Shown: positions 54,133 through 62,809 of the stretch, in pieces
Numbering within the stretch: the stretch's first letter is position 1
Layout of the letters: each line of letters begins with the position of its first letter
Source of the DNA: Ignavibacteriales bacterium
GTDB lineage: Bacteria; Bacteroidota; Ignavibacteria; Ignavibacteriales; Melioribacteraceae
Length of the DNA stretch: 64,000 bases
Direction: 5' to 3'
Assembly: GCA_020635275.1 (NCBI GenBank)
Contig: JACKAA010000004.1
Span: 1-64,000 of the forward strand
Notes under the pieces: generated by a model
What the model was told of the DNA's origin: nothing
The model's input: only the letters and a program-made list of their open reading frames with translations
The model's database searches: none
Program-made: the position numbers and the translations under genes

Positions 54133-55407
54133 GTGCTATATTATGCTAAAGGCTCAGAAAACGAAGTTATAAATTCGCAAGAATTACGGGAAGCTTTATT
54201 CACAGTTTTTGAAAAAATTGGTGAAAAGAAAAAGGTTCTAGCACTTCCACCAGATTTTACAAGATATCATTCAAGAGCGGGAGAACTTACCACTTTTGTG
54301 TACGAATATTTCAAAGAAAAACTTACAGATGTGTTACCGGCATTAGGCACTCATTTTGCAATGACTGAAAAAGAAATTGATAAAATGTTTCCTGGAATTC
54401 CTCATGATCTTTTTAGAGTTCATAATTGGCGGGAAGATTTAGAAACTTTAGGATATGTTCCAAGTGAATTTGTTAAAGAAGTATCAGATGGAAAAGTTGA
54501 TTATGATTGGCCGGCACAAGTTAATAAACTTCTTGTTGATGGAGGATTTGATCTGATATTATCAATTGGTCAAGTCGTTCCACATGAAGTTGTGGGAATG
54601 GCAAATTATAACAAAAATATTTTTGTCGGTACTGGAGGTTCAGAAGGAATTAATAAAAGTCATTTCCTTGGTGCTGCGTATGGAATGGAAAAAATGATGG
54701 GTCGCGCGGATACACCGGTTCGCAAAGTACTAAATTATGCTTCAGATAATTTTGCAAAACATCTGCCAATAGTCTACATTCAAACAGTTATTGGAAAAGA
54801 TGAAAACGGCAAACTGGTTGTAAGAGGATTATTTATTGGAAATGATTTTGAATGCTTTAAGTTAGCAGCTGATCTATCATTAAAAGTAAATTTTGAAATG
54901 TTAGATAAACCTCTGAAAAAAGTTGTAGTATTTCTTGATCCTACAGAATTTAAATCAACATGGCTTGGAAATAAAAGTGTATACAGAACCCGCATGGCTA
55001 TTGAGGATGATGGCGAACTAATTGTACTGGCTCCAGGATTGAGAGAGTTTGGTGAAGATCCAGGAATTGATAAATTAATTAGAAAATATGGTTACGTTAC
55101 AACTCCGGAAGTTTTAGAATTAGTCGATAAAAATGATGATCTGAAAAATAATTTAAGCGCTGCTGCACATTTGATTCATGGATCATCAGAAGGTAGATTC
55201 AAAATTACTTATTGCCCGGGTAAATTGACAAAGGAAGAAATTGAAAGTGTTAATTTCAATTATTCTGAATTAGATGAAATGTTGAAAAAGTATAATCCTG
55301 AAAAATTAAATGATGGATTTAACACAATGCCGGACGGTGAAGAAATATTTTATATCTCTAATCCGGCTTTAGGTTTGTGGGCTTGGAAAGAAAAATTTAT
55401 TGATTAA
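54133..55407 (+). CDS. LarA-superfamily (nickel-pincer) racemase/epimerase, probable sugar-acid 2-epimerase
   Basis: 424 residues, cytoplasmic, with the LarA architecture. PPDFTRYHSRAGE carries Asp-41 and Arg-44, corresponding to the DxxTR substrate-pocket motif. GTHFAMTEKEI carries His-74. VPHEVVGMANYNKNIFVGTGGSEGINKSH carries His-151, the pincer-linked Lys and a terminal His that bind the Ni cofactor. LarA enzymes invert the alpha-hydroxy carbon of hydroxy acids; some relatives act on gluconate/mannonate. In this operon mannonate is the obvious alpha-hydroxy acid. The start is GTG. LarB, LarC and LarE, which make the cofactor, are not in the window. Confidence 0.83.
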   Translation: MLYYAKGSENEVINSQELREALFTVFEKIGEKKKVLALPPDFTRYHSRAGELTTFVYEYFKEKLTDVLPALGTHFAMTEKEIDKMFPGIPHDLFRVHNWREDLETLGYVPSEFVKEVSDGKVDYDWPAQVNKLLVDGGFDLILSIGQVVPHEVVGMANYNKNIFVGTGGSEGINKSHFLGAAYGMEKMMGRADTPVRKVLNYASDNFAKHLPIVYIQTVIGKDENGKLVVRGLFIGNDFECFKLAADLSLKVNFEMLDKPLKKVVVFLDPTEFKSTWLGNKSVYRTRMAIEDDGELIVLAPGLREFGEDPGIDKLIRKYGYVTTPEVLELVDKNDDLKNNLSAAAHLIHGSSEGRFKITYCPGKLTKEEIESVNFNYSELDEMLKKYNPEKLNDGFNTMPDGEEIFYISNPALGLWAWKEKFID

Positions 55408-55454
55408 ATATTGATATGTTTCATTTTTAGCAACACTCAAAATGAAAAATTATT

Positions 55455-55490
55455 TTTTTGTCATTTCGAACGAATGTGAGAAATCTCATT
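55455..55490. repeat. REP-like element (GTCATTTCGAACGAATGTG type)
   Basis: TTTTTGTCATTTCGAACGAA begins the element. ATTTC (55463-55467) can pair with GAAAT (55480-55484) around GAACGAATGTGA. It shares its first ten bases (TTTTGTCATT) with the hairpin at 50451 and belongs to a type of dispersed intergenic repeat seen in many genomes. It lies between the LarA-like gene and pdxB. Confidence 0.6.
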
Positions 55491-55499
55491 GATGAATAA

Positions 55500-56654
55500 T
55501 TGACTGTGAAGAATAAAATAAAAATAATTGCAGATGATAAAATTCCTTTTCTTAAAGGTGTTTTAGAACCTTATGGAAATATTGAATATTACCCTGGAAA
55601 GGAAATTACTAAGGATAAAATAATTGATGCTGATGCCTTAATTATTAGAACCAGAACAAAATGTAATGCTGATTTACTTTATGACACAAATGTAAAATTA
55701 ATTACAACTGCCACAATTGGATATGATCATATTGATACAAACTATTGTGAAGAAAATAATTTAAAATGGTTAAACGCACCGGGTTGTAATTCATCATCGG
55801 TTCATCAATATATTACAACTGTTCTTTTACATATTGCAGAAAAAGAAAATATTGATCTAACTCAAAAAGTATTAGGTATTGTTGGTGTTGGTAATGTGGG
55901 ATCAAAAATTCAGAAAGCAGCTAATGCACTAGGAATGAAAATTTTGCTGAATGATCCGCCTAGAGAAAGAAATGAAAGTAATTCAAAATTTGTCTCATTA
56001 GAAAAAATTAAAGAAGAAGCTGATATTATCACATATCACGTTCCATTAAATAATGATGGTATTGATAAAACTTATCACTTAGCTGATGAAAAATTTTTTA
56101 ATGAACTAAATAAAATGCCAATAATTATAAACTCATCTCGTGGAGAAGTTGTAGAAACATCGGCGATTAAAAATGCAATCAAAAATAAAAAAGTAAGTAA
56201 TGTTATTTTAGATGTTTGGGAAAATGAGCCGGAAATTGATTTGGAACTTTTAGAAATGACGGATATTTCAACTCCGCATATTGCCGGTTATTCTGCAGAA
56301 GGTAAAGCAAATGGAACATCGGTTTGTGTGAATGCTGTTAATAAGTTTTTCAATTTAGGTATTCAAGAAAATTGGTATCCAACAGAAATTCCTTTATCCA
56401 AAAATGGAAATGAAATTGAAATAGATTGCTCAAATAAAAATGATCAGCAAATTCTGAGTGAAGCAGTTTCACAAACTTATGATTTATTGTATGATAGCAT
56501 TTTGCTAAAAAAATCTCCAGAGACTTTTGAAAAACAAAGGGGAGATTATCCAATAAGAAGAGAGTTTTCGAATTATAAAGTGAAATTAAAAAGCAATAAT
56601 TCAAGCGTTGAAAAAAAAATAAAGAAGCTTGGATTCAAAATTTTAAATAATTAA
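55500..56654 (+). CDS. pdxB: Erythronate-4-phosphate dehydrogenase
   Basis: 384 residues. A D-2-hydroxyacid dehydrogenase with LITTATIGYDHIDTNYCEEN near 69, the NAD site GIVGVGNVGSKIQKAANALGMKIL near 127, the catalytic Arg/Glu/His in INSSRGEVVE, LDVWENEPEID and STPHIAGYSAEGKANG, and the PdxB-specific C-terminal dimer domain ending with FEKQRGDYPIRREFSNYKV. It oxidises 4-phosphoerythronate in vitamin B6 synthesis. Its place in a uronate operon is unexpected; perhaps it acts on another hydroxy acid. The start is TTG at 55500 or GTG at 55506; neither has a good ribosome-binding site. Confidence 0.88.
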   Translation: MTVKNKIKIIADDKIPFLKGVLEPYGNIEYYPGKEITKDKIIDADALIIRTRTKCNADLLYDTNVKLITTATIGYDHIDTNYCEENNLKWLNAPGCNSSSVHQYITTVLLHIAEKENIDLTQKVLGIVGVGNVGSKIQKAANALGMKILLNDPPRERNESNSKFVSLEKIKEEADIITYHVPLNNDGIDKTYHLADEKFFNELNKMPIIINSSRGEVVETSAIKNAIKNKKVSNVILDVWENEPEIDLELLEMTDISTPHIAGYSAEGKANGTSVCVNAVNKFFNLGIQENWYPTEIPLSKNGNEIEIDCSNKNDQQILSEAVSQTYDLLYDSILLKKSPETFEKQRGDYPIRREFSNYKVKLKSNNSSVEKKIKKLGFKILNN

Positions 56655-56681
56655 TTTACATAAAAATTAAATAGGTAGAAA

Positions 56682-58136
56682 ATGGAACAAAAAGGTGATA
56701 TTGGAGTAGTTGGTCTCGCTGTTATGGGCGAAAATTTAGTTTTGAATATGGAAAGCAAAGGATTTACCGTCTCTGTTTATAATAGAACGGTAGAGAAAGT
56801 TGATAATTTTATAAACGGCAGAGGTAGTGATAAAAATATAATTGGCACTCGATCAGTTGAAGAATTTGCTGCTTCATTAAAAACACCAAGAAAAGTAATG
56901 ATAATGGTTAAAGCAGGGAAACCGGTTGATGAATTTATCGATCAAGTTATTCCTTATCTTGAAAAAGGTGATATAATAATTGATGGTGGAAATTCACATT
57001 TTCCAGATACAATAAGACGAACTGAGTATGTTGAAAGCAAAGGATTACTATATATTGGAACAGGGGTTTCTGGAGGTGAAGAAGGTGCATTGTTAGGTCC
57101 ATCAATTATGCCTGGCGGTTCACCAGAAGCTTGGGAACATGTAAAACCAATTTTTCAATCAATTTCTGCAAAAGTCGAAGACGGCAGTCCGTGTTGTGAT
57201 TGGGTTGGTGAAAATGGTGCTGGCCATTTTGTTAAAATGGTTCACAATGGAATTGAATATGGTGATATGCAATTAATTACGGAAGCATATCAAATTATGA
57301 AAGAGCTTTTGGGAATGACTTCAGATGAAATGCACGAAGTATTTAAAGAATGGAATGAAGGTGAGTTAGATAGTTATTTAATTGAAATCACAAGAGATAT
57401 TTTAGCATACAAAGATGAAGATGGTGAACCACTTGTAGAAAAAATTCTTGATACTGCCGGACAAAAAGGAACTGGCAAATGGACTGGGATTGCAGCTCTA
57501 GATTTAGGTGTTCCTTTAACTTTAATTGGAGAAGCAGTTTTTGGCAGATGTTTGTCAGCTCAAAAGAAAGAAAGAGTTGAGGCATCAAAAATATTAAGTG
57601 GACCAACTCCAAAATTTGAAGGTGATAAAAAAGAATTTATAGATGATTTAGAAAAAGCACTTTATGCTTCCAAACTTGTTTCTTATGCGCAAGGCTATGT
57701 TTTAATGAGAGCAGCAGCAGAAGAATATGGGTGGAATCTTAATAATGGCGGAATTGCTTTAATGTGGAGAGGTGGATGTATTATCCGTTCAGTATTCTTA
57801 GGAAAGATTAAAGATGCATTTGATAATAATCCAAATCTGACAAATCTTTTACTTGACCCATTTTTCAAATCTAAAATTGAAGAAGCTCAGGTTAGTTGGA
57901 GAAAAGTAATTGCTACAGCTGTTACAAATGGGATTTGGGTGCCTGCATTGAGTACCGCTCTAAATTATTTTGATGGATTTAGAAATGAAAGATTACCTGC
58001 AAACTTGTTACAAGCTCAAAGAGATTATTTTGGTGCTCATACTTATGAAAGAATAGATAAACCAAGAGGCGAGTTCTTCCATACTAATTGGACAGGCAGA
58101 GGTGGAGATACAGCCTCCTCAACTTATAATGTTTAG
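56682..58136 (+). CDS. gnd: 6-phosphogluconate dehydrogenase, decarboxylating
   Basis: 484 residues, the long dimeric form. NAD(P)-binding GVVGLAVMGENLVLNMESKGF near 8-28 (GxAxxG), IIDGGNSHFPDT near 103, GTGVSGGEEGALLGPSIMPGG near 129 (substrate loop), GHFVKMVHNGIEYGDMQLI near 186 with the catalytic Lys, and a C-terminal QRDYFGAHTYERIDKPRGEFFHTNW. It oxidises 6-phosphogluconate to ribulose-5-phosphate and CO2. It is unusual among uronate genes. Together with the LarA-type epimerase and second PfkB kinase it suggests an extra outlet to the pentose phosphate pathway. Confidence 0.95.
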   Translation: MEQKGDIGVVGLAVMGENLVLNMESKGFTVSVYNRTVEKVDNFINGRGSDKNIIGTRSVEEFAASLKTPRKVMIMVKAGKPVDEFIDQVIPYLEKGDIIIDGGNSHFPDTIRRTEYVESKGLLYIGTGVSGGEEGALLGPSIMPGGSPEAWEHVKPIFQSISAKVEDGSPCCDWVGENGAGHFVKMVHNGIEYGDMQLITEAYQIMKELLGMTSDEMHEVFKEWNEGELDSYLIEITRDILAYKDEDGEPLVEKILDTAGQKGTGKWTGIAALDLGVPLTLIGEAVFGRCLSAQKKERVEASKILSGPTPKFEGDKKEFIDDLEKALYASKLVSYAQGYVLMRAAAEEYGWNLNNGGIALMWRGGCIIRSVFLGKIKDAFDNNPNLTNLLLDPFFKSKIEEAQVSWRKVIATAVTNGIWVPALSTALNYFDGFRNERLPANLLQAQRDYFGAHTYERIDKPRGEFFHTNWTGRGGDTASSTYNV

Positions 58137-58155
58137 TAATTTAAATGATATAATT

Positions 58156-59133
58156 ATGCAAAAAATAAAAATTATTGTTCTAGTTGTTTTATCAATATTT
58201 GTTTTATCGTGCAGTAAAACATCTAATGTAAAAAAGCTTAAAATTGGTCACGGCTTAGATCAATCGCACCCAGTTCATAAGGCAATGCTTTACATGGCTG
58301 AGCAAGCTGCAAAAAAATCAAATGGAACTTTACAAATATCTGTTTATCCTAGTCAGCAATTAGGAACTGAAAGAGAGTGTCTTGAACTACTCCAAATAGG
58401 AAGTTTAGCAATGACTAAAGTTTCTTCATCTGTACTTGAGGGATTTGCACCAATCTTTAAAGTTTTTAGTTTGCCTTATATTTTCAAAAGTGAAGAACAT
58501 AAATTTAATGTTTTTGAAGGTAAGGTTGGAGAAGAACTCTTATTAAGTCCGCAGAAATTTTGGTTACGCGGTTTGTGTTTTTACGATGCCGGCAGCAGAA
58601 GTTTTTATACCAAGGAAAAACCAATCAATACTCCGGCAGATTTAGCTGGTTTAAAAATTAGAACTCAGGAAAGTGCAACTTCAGTAAAATTAGTAAATGC
58701 TTTAGGCGGTTCTGCAACTCCAATTTCGTGGGGTGAGCTGTATACAGCATTGCAGCAAGGTGTTGTTGATGGAGCAGAAAATAATCCGCCGAGTTTTTAT
58801 TTATCAAGACATTATGAAGTTTGTAAATATTATTCCATTGATGAACACACGGCTGTTCCCGATGTTCTTTTAATAAGCACAATTATTTGGAATGATCTTA
58901 CACCTCGAGAGCAAAAATGGCTGCAAGAATCTGCAAATGAATCATATGTATATCAGAAAAAACTTTGGAAAGAAAGCACCATGGAATCATTGAAAGCTGT
59001 GGAAGAAGCTGGCGTAGAAATTTCTTATCCAGATAAAACTCCTTTTATAGAAAAAGTTCAACCACTTCTTGAAGAATATAAAGAAGAAAAAGATGTTTAC
59101 GATTTAATTCAAAAAATTAAAAATGTAAAATAG
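58156..59133 (+). CDS. dctP: TRAP transporter substrate-binding protein (DctP type), lipoprotein
   Basis: About 325 residues from the ATG at 58156, chosen because the signal with lipobox (FVLSC) begins there. The frame open from 58102 would overlap gnd and lacks a signal. Typical DctP blocks are GHGLDQSHPVHKAMLYMAE, VYPSQQLGTERECLELLQIGSLAM, GLKIRTQESATSVKLVNALGGSATPISWGELYTALQQGVVDGAENNPPSFY, in which the Arg of KIRTQ binds a carboxylate. It captures an organic acid, most likely a uronate, in the periplasm for the permeases that follow. Confidence 0.93.
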   Translation: MQKIKIIVLVVLSIFVLSCSKTSNVKKLKIGHGLDQSHPVHKAMLYMAEQAAKKSNGTLQISVYPSQQLGTERECLELLQIGSLAMTKVSSSVLEGFAPIFKVFSLPYIFKSEEHKFNVFEGKVGEELLLSPQKFWLRGLCFYDAGSRSFYTKEKPINTPADLAGLKIRTQESATSVKLVNALGGSATPISWGELYTALQQGVVDGAENNPPSFYLSRHYEVCKYYSIDEHTAVPDVLLISTIIWNDLTPREQKWLQESANESYVYQKKLWKESTMESLKAVEEAGVEISYPDKTPFIEKVQPLLEEYKEEKDVYDLIQKIKNVK

Positions 59134-59135
59134 TT

Positions 59136-59618
59136 ATGATGACATTAAAATTAAAGATTGATAAAGTATTAAAATGGGTTTTGGTTATAATAATGGCCGC
59201 AATGACTATTAACGTTTTGTGGCAAGTATTTACAAGATTCATTTTACAAGATCCAAGTTCATTTACTGAAGAATTAGCACGTTATATGTTAATTTGGATT
59301 GGTATTTTAGGTGCAAGTTACGTTGCCGGTCAAAAAATGCATTTGGCAATTGACCTCCTATCAACAAAATTGACGAGTGTTAAAAAAAGCTACTTAGAAA
59401 TTTTCATTCAATCTATGATATTTCTTTTTGCATTTTTTGTGATGGTGATTGGTGGAATTAGATTAGTAAATATTACTCTAACTTTAAATCAAATTTCTGC
59501 AGCGTTGCAAATTCCGCTTGGCTATGTATATTCAGTTGTGCCGTTAAGTGGAGCACTAATGATGTTTTATTCTTTGGCGTTTATTATTGAAGAATTTGGT
59601 AAAAATAAATCTTCTTAA
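59136..59618 (+). CDS. dctQ: TRAP transporter small permease (DctQ type)
   Basis: 160 residues with four hydrophobic segments and the family motifs VLWQVFTRFILQDPSSFTEELARYMLIWIGILGASYVAGQKMHLAIDLL at about 24-71. It forms the small membrane subunit of a tripartite ATP-independent periplasmic transporter. It starts 2 bp after dctP and is 21 bp before dctM. Confidence 0.94.
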   Translation: MMTLKLKIDKVLKWVLVIIMAAMTINVLWQVFTRFILQDPSSFTEELARYMLIWIGILGASYVAGQKMHLAIDLLSTKLTSVKKSYLEIFIQSMIFLFAFFVMVIGGIRLVNITLTLNQISAALQIPLGYVYSVVPLSGALMMFYSLAFIIEEFGKNKSS

Positions 59619-59639
59619 AAGATTATATCGGGAAAGTTC

Positions 59640-60938
59640 ATGGAAATTTATGAAATATTAGTTTTAGTTGTTTCGTTTATCTTATTACTTTCAGTTGGAG
59701 TTCCAATTTCTTTTAGTATTGGAATTTCAAGTTTGTTAACAATGTTGTTAAGCATAAACACAGTTCCTTCGTTAACTACCGTTTCGCAAAGAATGGCAAC
59801 GGGTTTGGATAGTTTTGCACTATTAGCGATTCCATTTTTTATTTTGGCTGGTCAATTAATGAACAGTGGTGGAATTGCCCGAAGATTGATAGACTTTGCA
59901 AAAGTGTTGGTTGGTAAATTACCTGGGGGATTAGCTTTTGTAAATATCTTAGCTGCAATGTTTTTTGGTGCAATATCCGGTTCAGCAGTTGCTGCGGCTT
60001 CTGCAATCGGTGGTTTTATGACACCCGTAATGGAAAAAGAAGGTTATGACAAACCATTTTCTGCAGCTGTAAATATAACTTCGGCAACTACGGGATTAAT
60101 TATTCCTCCTAGTAATATTTTAATTGTTTACTCACTTGCCAGTGGTGGGGTTTCAATTGCAGCATTGTTTTTAGCTGGTTATATTCCTGGAATTATTTTT
60201 GGTTTAGCACTTATGGTAGTAGCATTTGTTCATGCTAAAAGACGTAATTATAAAGTTAATTTAGAAATATCTTTCAGTGAAGCAGTAAAAAAATTCTTTG
60301 ATGCAATTCCAAGTTTACTTTTAATTGTAATTGTGATTGGGGGAATAGTTGCCGGATATTTTACTGCTACAGAAGCGTCGGCAATAGCTGTTTTATATGC
60401 TTTTATTTTATCCGTTTTTATATATGGTGAAATAAAAGTTAAAGACTTACCGGAAATTCTGCTACAAAGTGCTTCAACAACTGCAATTGTAATGTTATTA
60501 GTTGGAACATCTATGGCAATGAGCTGGGTTATGGCCTATGAAAATATTCCCCAAAATGTTGCTCAAGCTTTATTGGCACTTTCAGAAAATAAAATTATTA
60601 TTTTAATCATTATAAATTTAATTCTACTATTTATTGGCACTTTTATGGATATGACTCCTGCAGTGTTAATTTTTACTCCTATCTTTTTACCAGTTGTTAC
60701 TCAATTAGGAGTAAATCCAATTCATTTTGGAATTATGATGGTGATGAACTTAAGTGTCGGTTTATGCACACCGCCAGTTGGTAGTGTACTTTTTGTTGGT
60801 TGTTCTGTTGCTGATTTACCAATCACTAAAGTTATTAAGCCTCTAATTCCAATGTTCATTGCTATGATTATTGCATTGTTATTAGTAACATATATTCCAG
60901 AATTAAGTTTATATGTACCACAATTTTTTGGATACTAA
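59640..60938 (+). CDS. dctM: TRAP transporter large permease (DctM type)
   Basis: 432 residues with about 12-13 membrane segments. Landmarks are LLAIPFFILAGQLMNSGGIARRLIDFA near 60, GAISGSAVAAASAIGGFM near 113, IIPPSNILIVYSLASGG near 155, TATEASAIAVLYAF near 240, and FIGTFMDMTPAVLIFTPIFLPV near 333. It is the sodium-coupled transport subunit. With dctP and dctQ it makes a complete importer for an acidic sugar, directly before kduI. Confidence 0.95.
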   Translation: MEIYEILVLVVSFILLLSVGVPISFSIGISSLLTMLLSINTVPSLTTVSQRMATGLDSFALLAIPFFILAGQLMNSGGIARRLIDFAKVLVGKLPGGLAFVNILAAMFFGAISGSAVAAASAIGGFMTPVMEKEGYDKPFSAAVNITSATTGLIIPPSNILIVYSLASGGVSIAALFLAGYIPGIIFGLALMVVAFVHAKRRNYKVNLEISFSEAVKKFFDAIPSLLLIVIVIGGIVAGYFTATEASAIAVLYAFILSVFIYGEIKVKDLPEILLQSASTTAIVMLLVGTSMAMSWVMAYENIPQNVAQALLALSENKIIILIIINLILLFIGTFMDMTPAVLIFTPIFLPVVTQLGVNPIHFGIMMVMNLSVGLCTPPVGSVLFVGCSVADLPITKVIKPLIPMFIAMIIALLLVTYIPELSLYVPQFFGY

Positions 60939-60956
60939 AAATTAAAGGAGAAATAA

Positions 60957-61790
60957 ATGGAAGTAAGATACTCACCAGACAAAGATGGCTTTAAGAGAAT
61001 GAACTCGGAAGAATTAAGAAAAAGTTTCTTAATTGATAGTCTATTCGTAAAAAATCAAATTCCAATGGTTTACTCAGATATTGATCGATCAATTACCGGA
61101 TCTGCAGTGCCTTCAGGTAAAACACTAAAGTTGACTGCTTCAAAAAAAGAAATGGCTGCAGAATATTTTGCAGAAAGAAGAGAAATTGGAATTATTAATA
61201 TCGGCGGTAAAGGAACAATTACTGTTGATAAAAAGAATTATTCAATGAATAATATTGATGCACTTTATGTTGGTAGAGGAGCAAAAAATATTTCATTTAA
61301 AAGTGCAAGCAGTAAAAATCCTGCAATGTTCTATTTTGTAAGTTATCCTGCACACTCTGCTTATCCAGTAAAACAAATTAAATTAGAAGATGCAGAATCA
61401 GTAAAATTAGGTAGTTTAGCTGACTCTAATGCAAGAACAATCCACAAATATATTTTACCTGGTAAAGTTGAAACCTGTCAGTTGGTAATGGGATTAACAA
61501 TTCTGGAAGAGGGTAGTGTTTGGAATACAATGCCAGCTCACACTCATCAAAGAAGATCTGAAGTTTATATGTATTTTGGTTTAAGAAAAGAATCTGTTGT
61601 TTTTCATATGTTAGGAGAAGCAGAAGAAACACGACATATTGTTATGAGAGATAAACAGGCGGTTCTTTCAACAAGCTGGTCATTACACTCCGGTGCTGGA
61701 ACTCAAAACTATTCGTTCATTTGGGCAATGGGTGGAGAGAACCAAGCTTTTGATGATATGGATTGGATCCCAATGACAAAACTTAAATAA
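60957..61790 (+). CDS. kduI: 5-keto-4-deoxyuronate isomerase
   Basis: 277 residues, the normal length. The cupin metal site is PAHTHQRRSEVYMYF (His, His and Glu) plus a fourth His 42 residues after the Glu, the same spacing as His196/His198/Glu203/His245 of E. coli KduI. The N-terminus MEVRYSPDKDGFKRMNSEELRKSFLIDSLF is also diagnostic. It converts 5-keto-4-deoxyuronate (from unsaturated uronate) to 2,5-diketo-3-deoxygluconate, which KduD reduces to KDG. A GGAG site precedes the ATG. Confidence 0.96.
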   Translation: MEVRYSPDKDGFKRMNSEELRKSFLIDSLFVKNQIPMVYSDIDRSITGSAVPSGKTLKLTASKKEMAAEYFAERREIGIINIGGKGTITVDKKNYSMNNIDALYVGRGAKNISFKSASSKNPAMFYFVSYPAHSAYPVKQIKLEDAESVKLGSLADSNARTIHKYILPGKVETCQLVMGLTILEEGSVWNTMPAHTHQRRSEVYMYFGLRKESVVFHMLGEAEETRHIVMRDKQAVLSTSWSLHSGAGTQNYSFIWAMGGENQAFDDMDWIPMTKLK

Positions 61791-61804
61791 ATTCCGAGAT
61801 AATA

Positions 61805-62800
61805 TTGATTATTGAATCTAGAGCTTATGCAAGAGCTGGTCTCCTAGGAAATCCATCGGATGGTTATTTTGGAAAGACCATCTCAATAATTGTTAAGAAT
61901 TTTGGTGCTCATATTTCATTATATGAGTCGCCTGAATTAATAATTGAAGTTTTAGAACAAGATAAAAATGTTTATAAGAATATTTATGATCTTGTCGATA
62001 GAATAAAACTTCACGGGTATTATGGTGGTGATCGACTTATAAAAGCTGGTATTAAAGCTTTCTATGATTATTGCAGTAAAAATAATATTAAACTGAAGAA
62101 TAAAAATTTTTCTGTACGTTATAATTCTTCTATCCCCAGACAAGTAGGGATGGCTGGCTCAAGTGCAATTCTTACTGCAACAATGAATGCATTATTTAAG
62201 TTTTTTGATGTAAAAATTAAAAAAGAGTTATTGCCAACATTAATCTTATCAGCAGAAAAAGAAGAGTTAAGTATCAATGCCGGTTTACAGGATCGCGTAG
62301 TTCAAGTTTATGAAGGTGTTGTTTACATGGATTTTAATAAAGATTTTATGATGGAGAATAATCATGGAAAATATGAATATTTGCCAATAGAAAATTTACC
62401 CAAGTTATATTTGGCTTATAAAGATACTCTTGGAAAAATTTCCGGTGTAGTACTAAATGATATAGCCAGCAGATTTAAAAGAGGTGAAAAATTAGTTATT
62501 GATACTTTAAATGAAATTGCTGAATTAGCTGAAGAAGGTAAAAAAGCAATATTAAATAAAGATCATGATTTACTTTACGAATTGATGAACATGAATTTTG
62601 ATCTAAGACGAAAAATTATGAATATAAGTGATGAAAATTTAGAAATGGTTGAAATTGCAAGAAAATGCGGTGCTTCTGCAAGGTTTGCAGGATCTGGCGG
62701 TTCAATAATTGGGATTTATAAAAATGATGAAATGCTTACAAAATTAATAATGGAATTAAAGAAAATAAATGTCAGGGTTCTCAAACCCTTTATTTCTTAG
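61805..62800 (+). CDS. GHMP kinase resembling glucuronokinase
   Basis: 331 residues, cytoplasmic. The opening SRAYARAGLLGNPSDGYFGKTISIIVKNFGAHI closely resembles the N-terminus of plant glucuronokinase (RAxARxGxLGNPSDxxFGxTIS). GHMP motif 2 is PRQVGMAGSSAILTA near 110 (ATP P-loop), and motif 3 is CGASARFAGSGGSIIGIY near 290. The predicted reaction is glucuronate (or galacturonate) + ATP to the 1-phosphate. It precedes a GalU-type uridylyltransferase by 9 bp, so a UDP-uronate salvage route is suggested. The start is TTG at 61805 with no strong ribosome-binding site; translation may be coupled to kduI. Confidence 0.82.
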   Translation: MIIESRAYARAGLLGNPSDGYFGKTISIIVKNFGAHISLYESPELIIEVLEQDKNVYKNIYDLVDRIKLHGYYGGDRLIKAGIKAFYDYCSKNNIKLKNKNFSVRYNSSIPRQVGMAGSSAILTATMNALFKFFDVKIKKELLPTLILSAEKEELSINAGLQDRVVQVYEGVVYMDFNKDFMMENNHGKYEYLPIENLPKLYLAYKDTLGKISGVVLNDIASRFKRGEKLVIDTLNEIAELAEEGKKAILNKDHDLLYELMNMNFDLRRKIMNISDENLEMVEIARKCGASARFAGSGGSIIGIYKNDEMLTKLIMELKKINVRVLKPFIS

Positions 62801-62809
62801 GAGAATTTT

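Noticed and set aside
58102..58155. Upstream extension of the TRAP binding protein overlapping gnd
   Set aside because: It would add 18 residues before a clear lipoprotein signal peptide; the ATG at 58156 is the better start.
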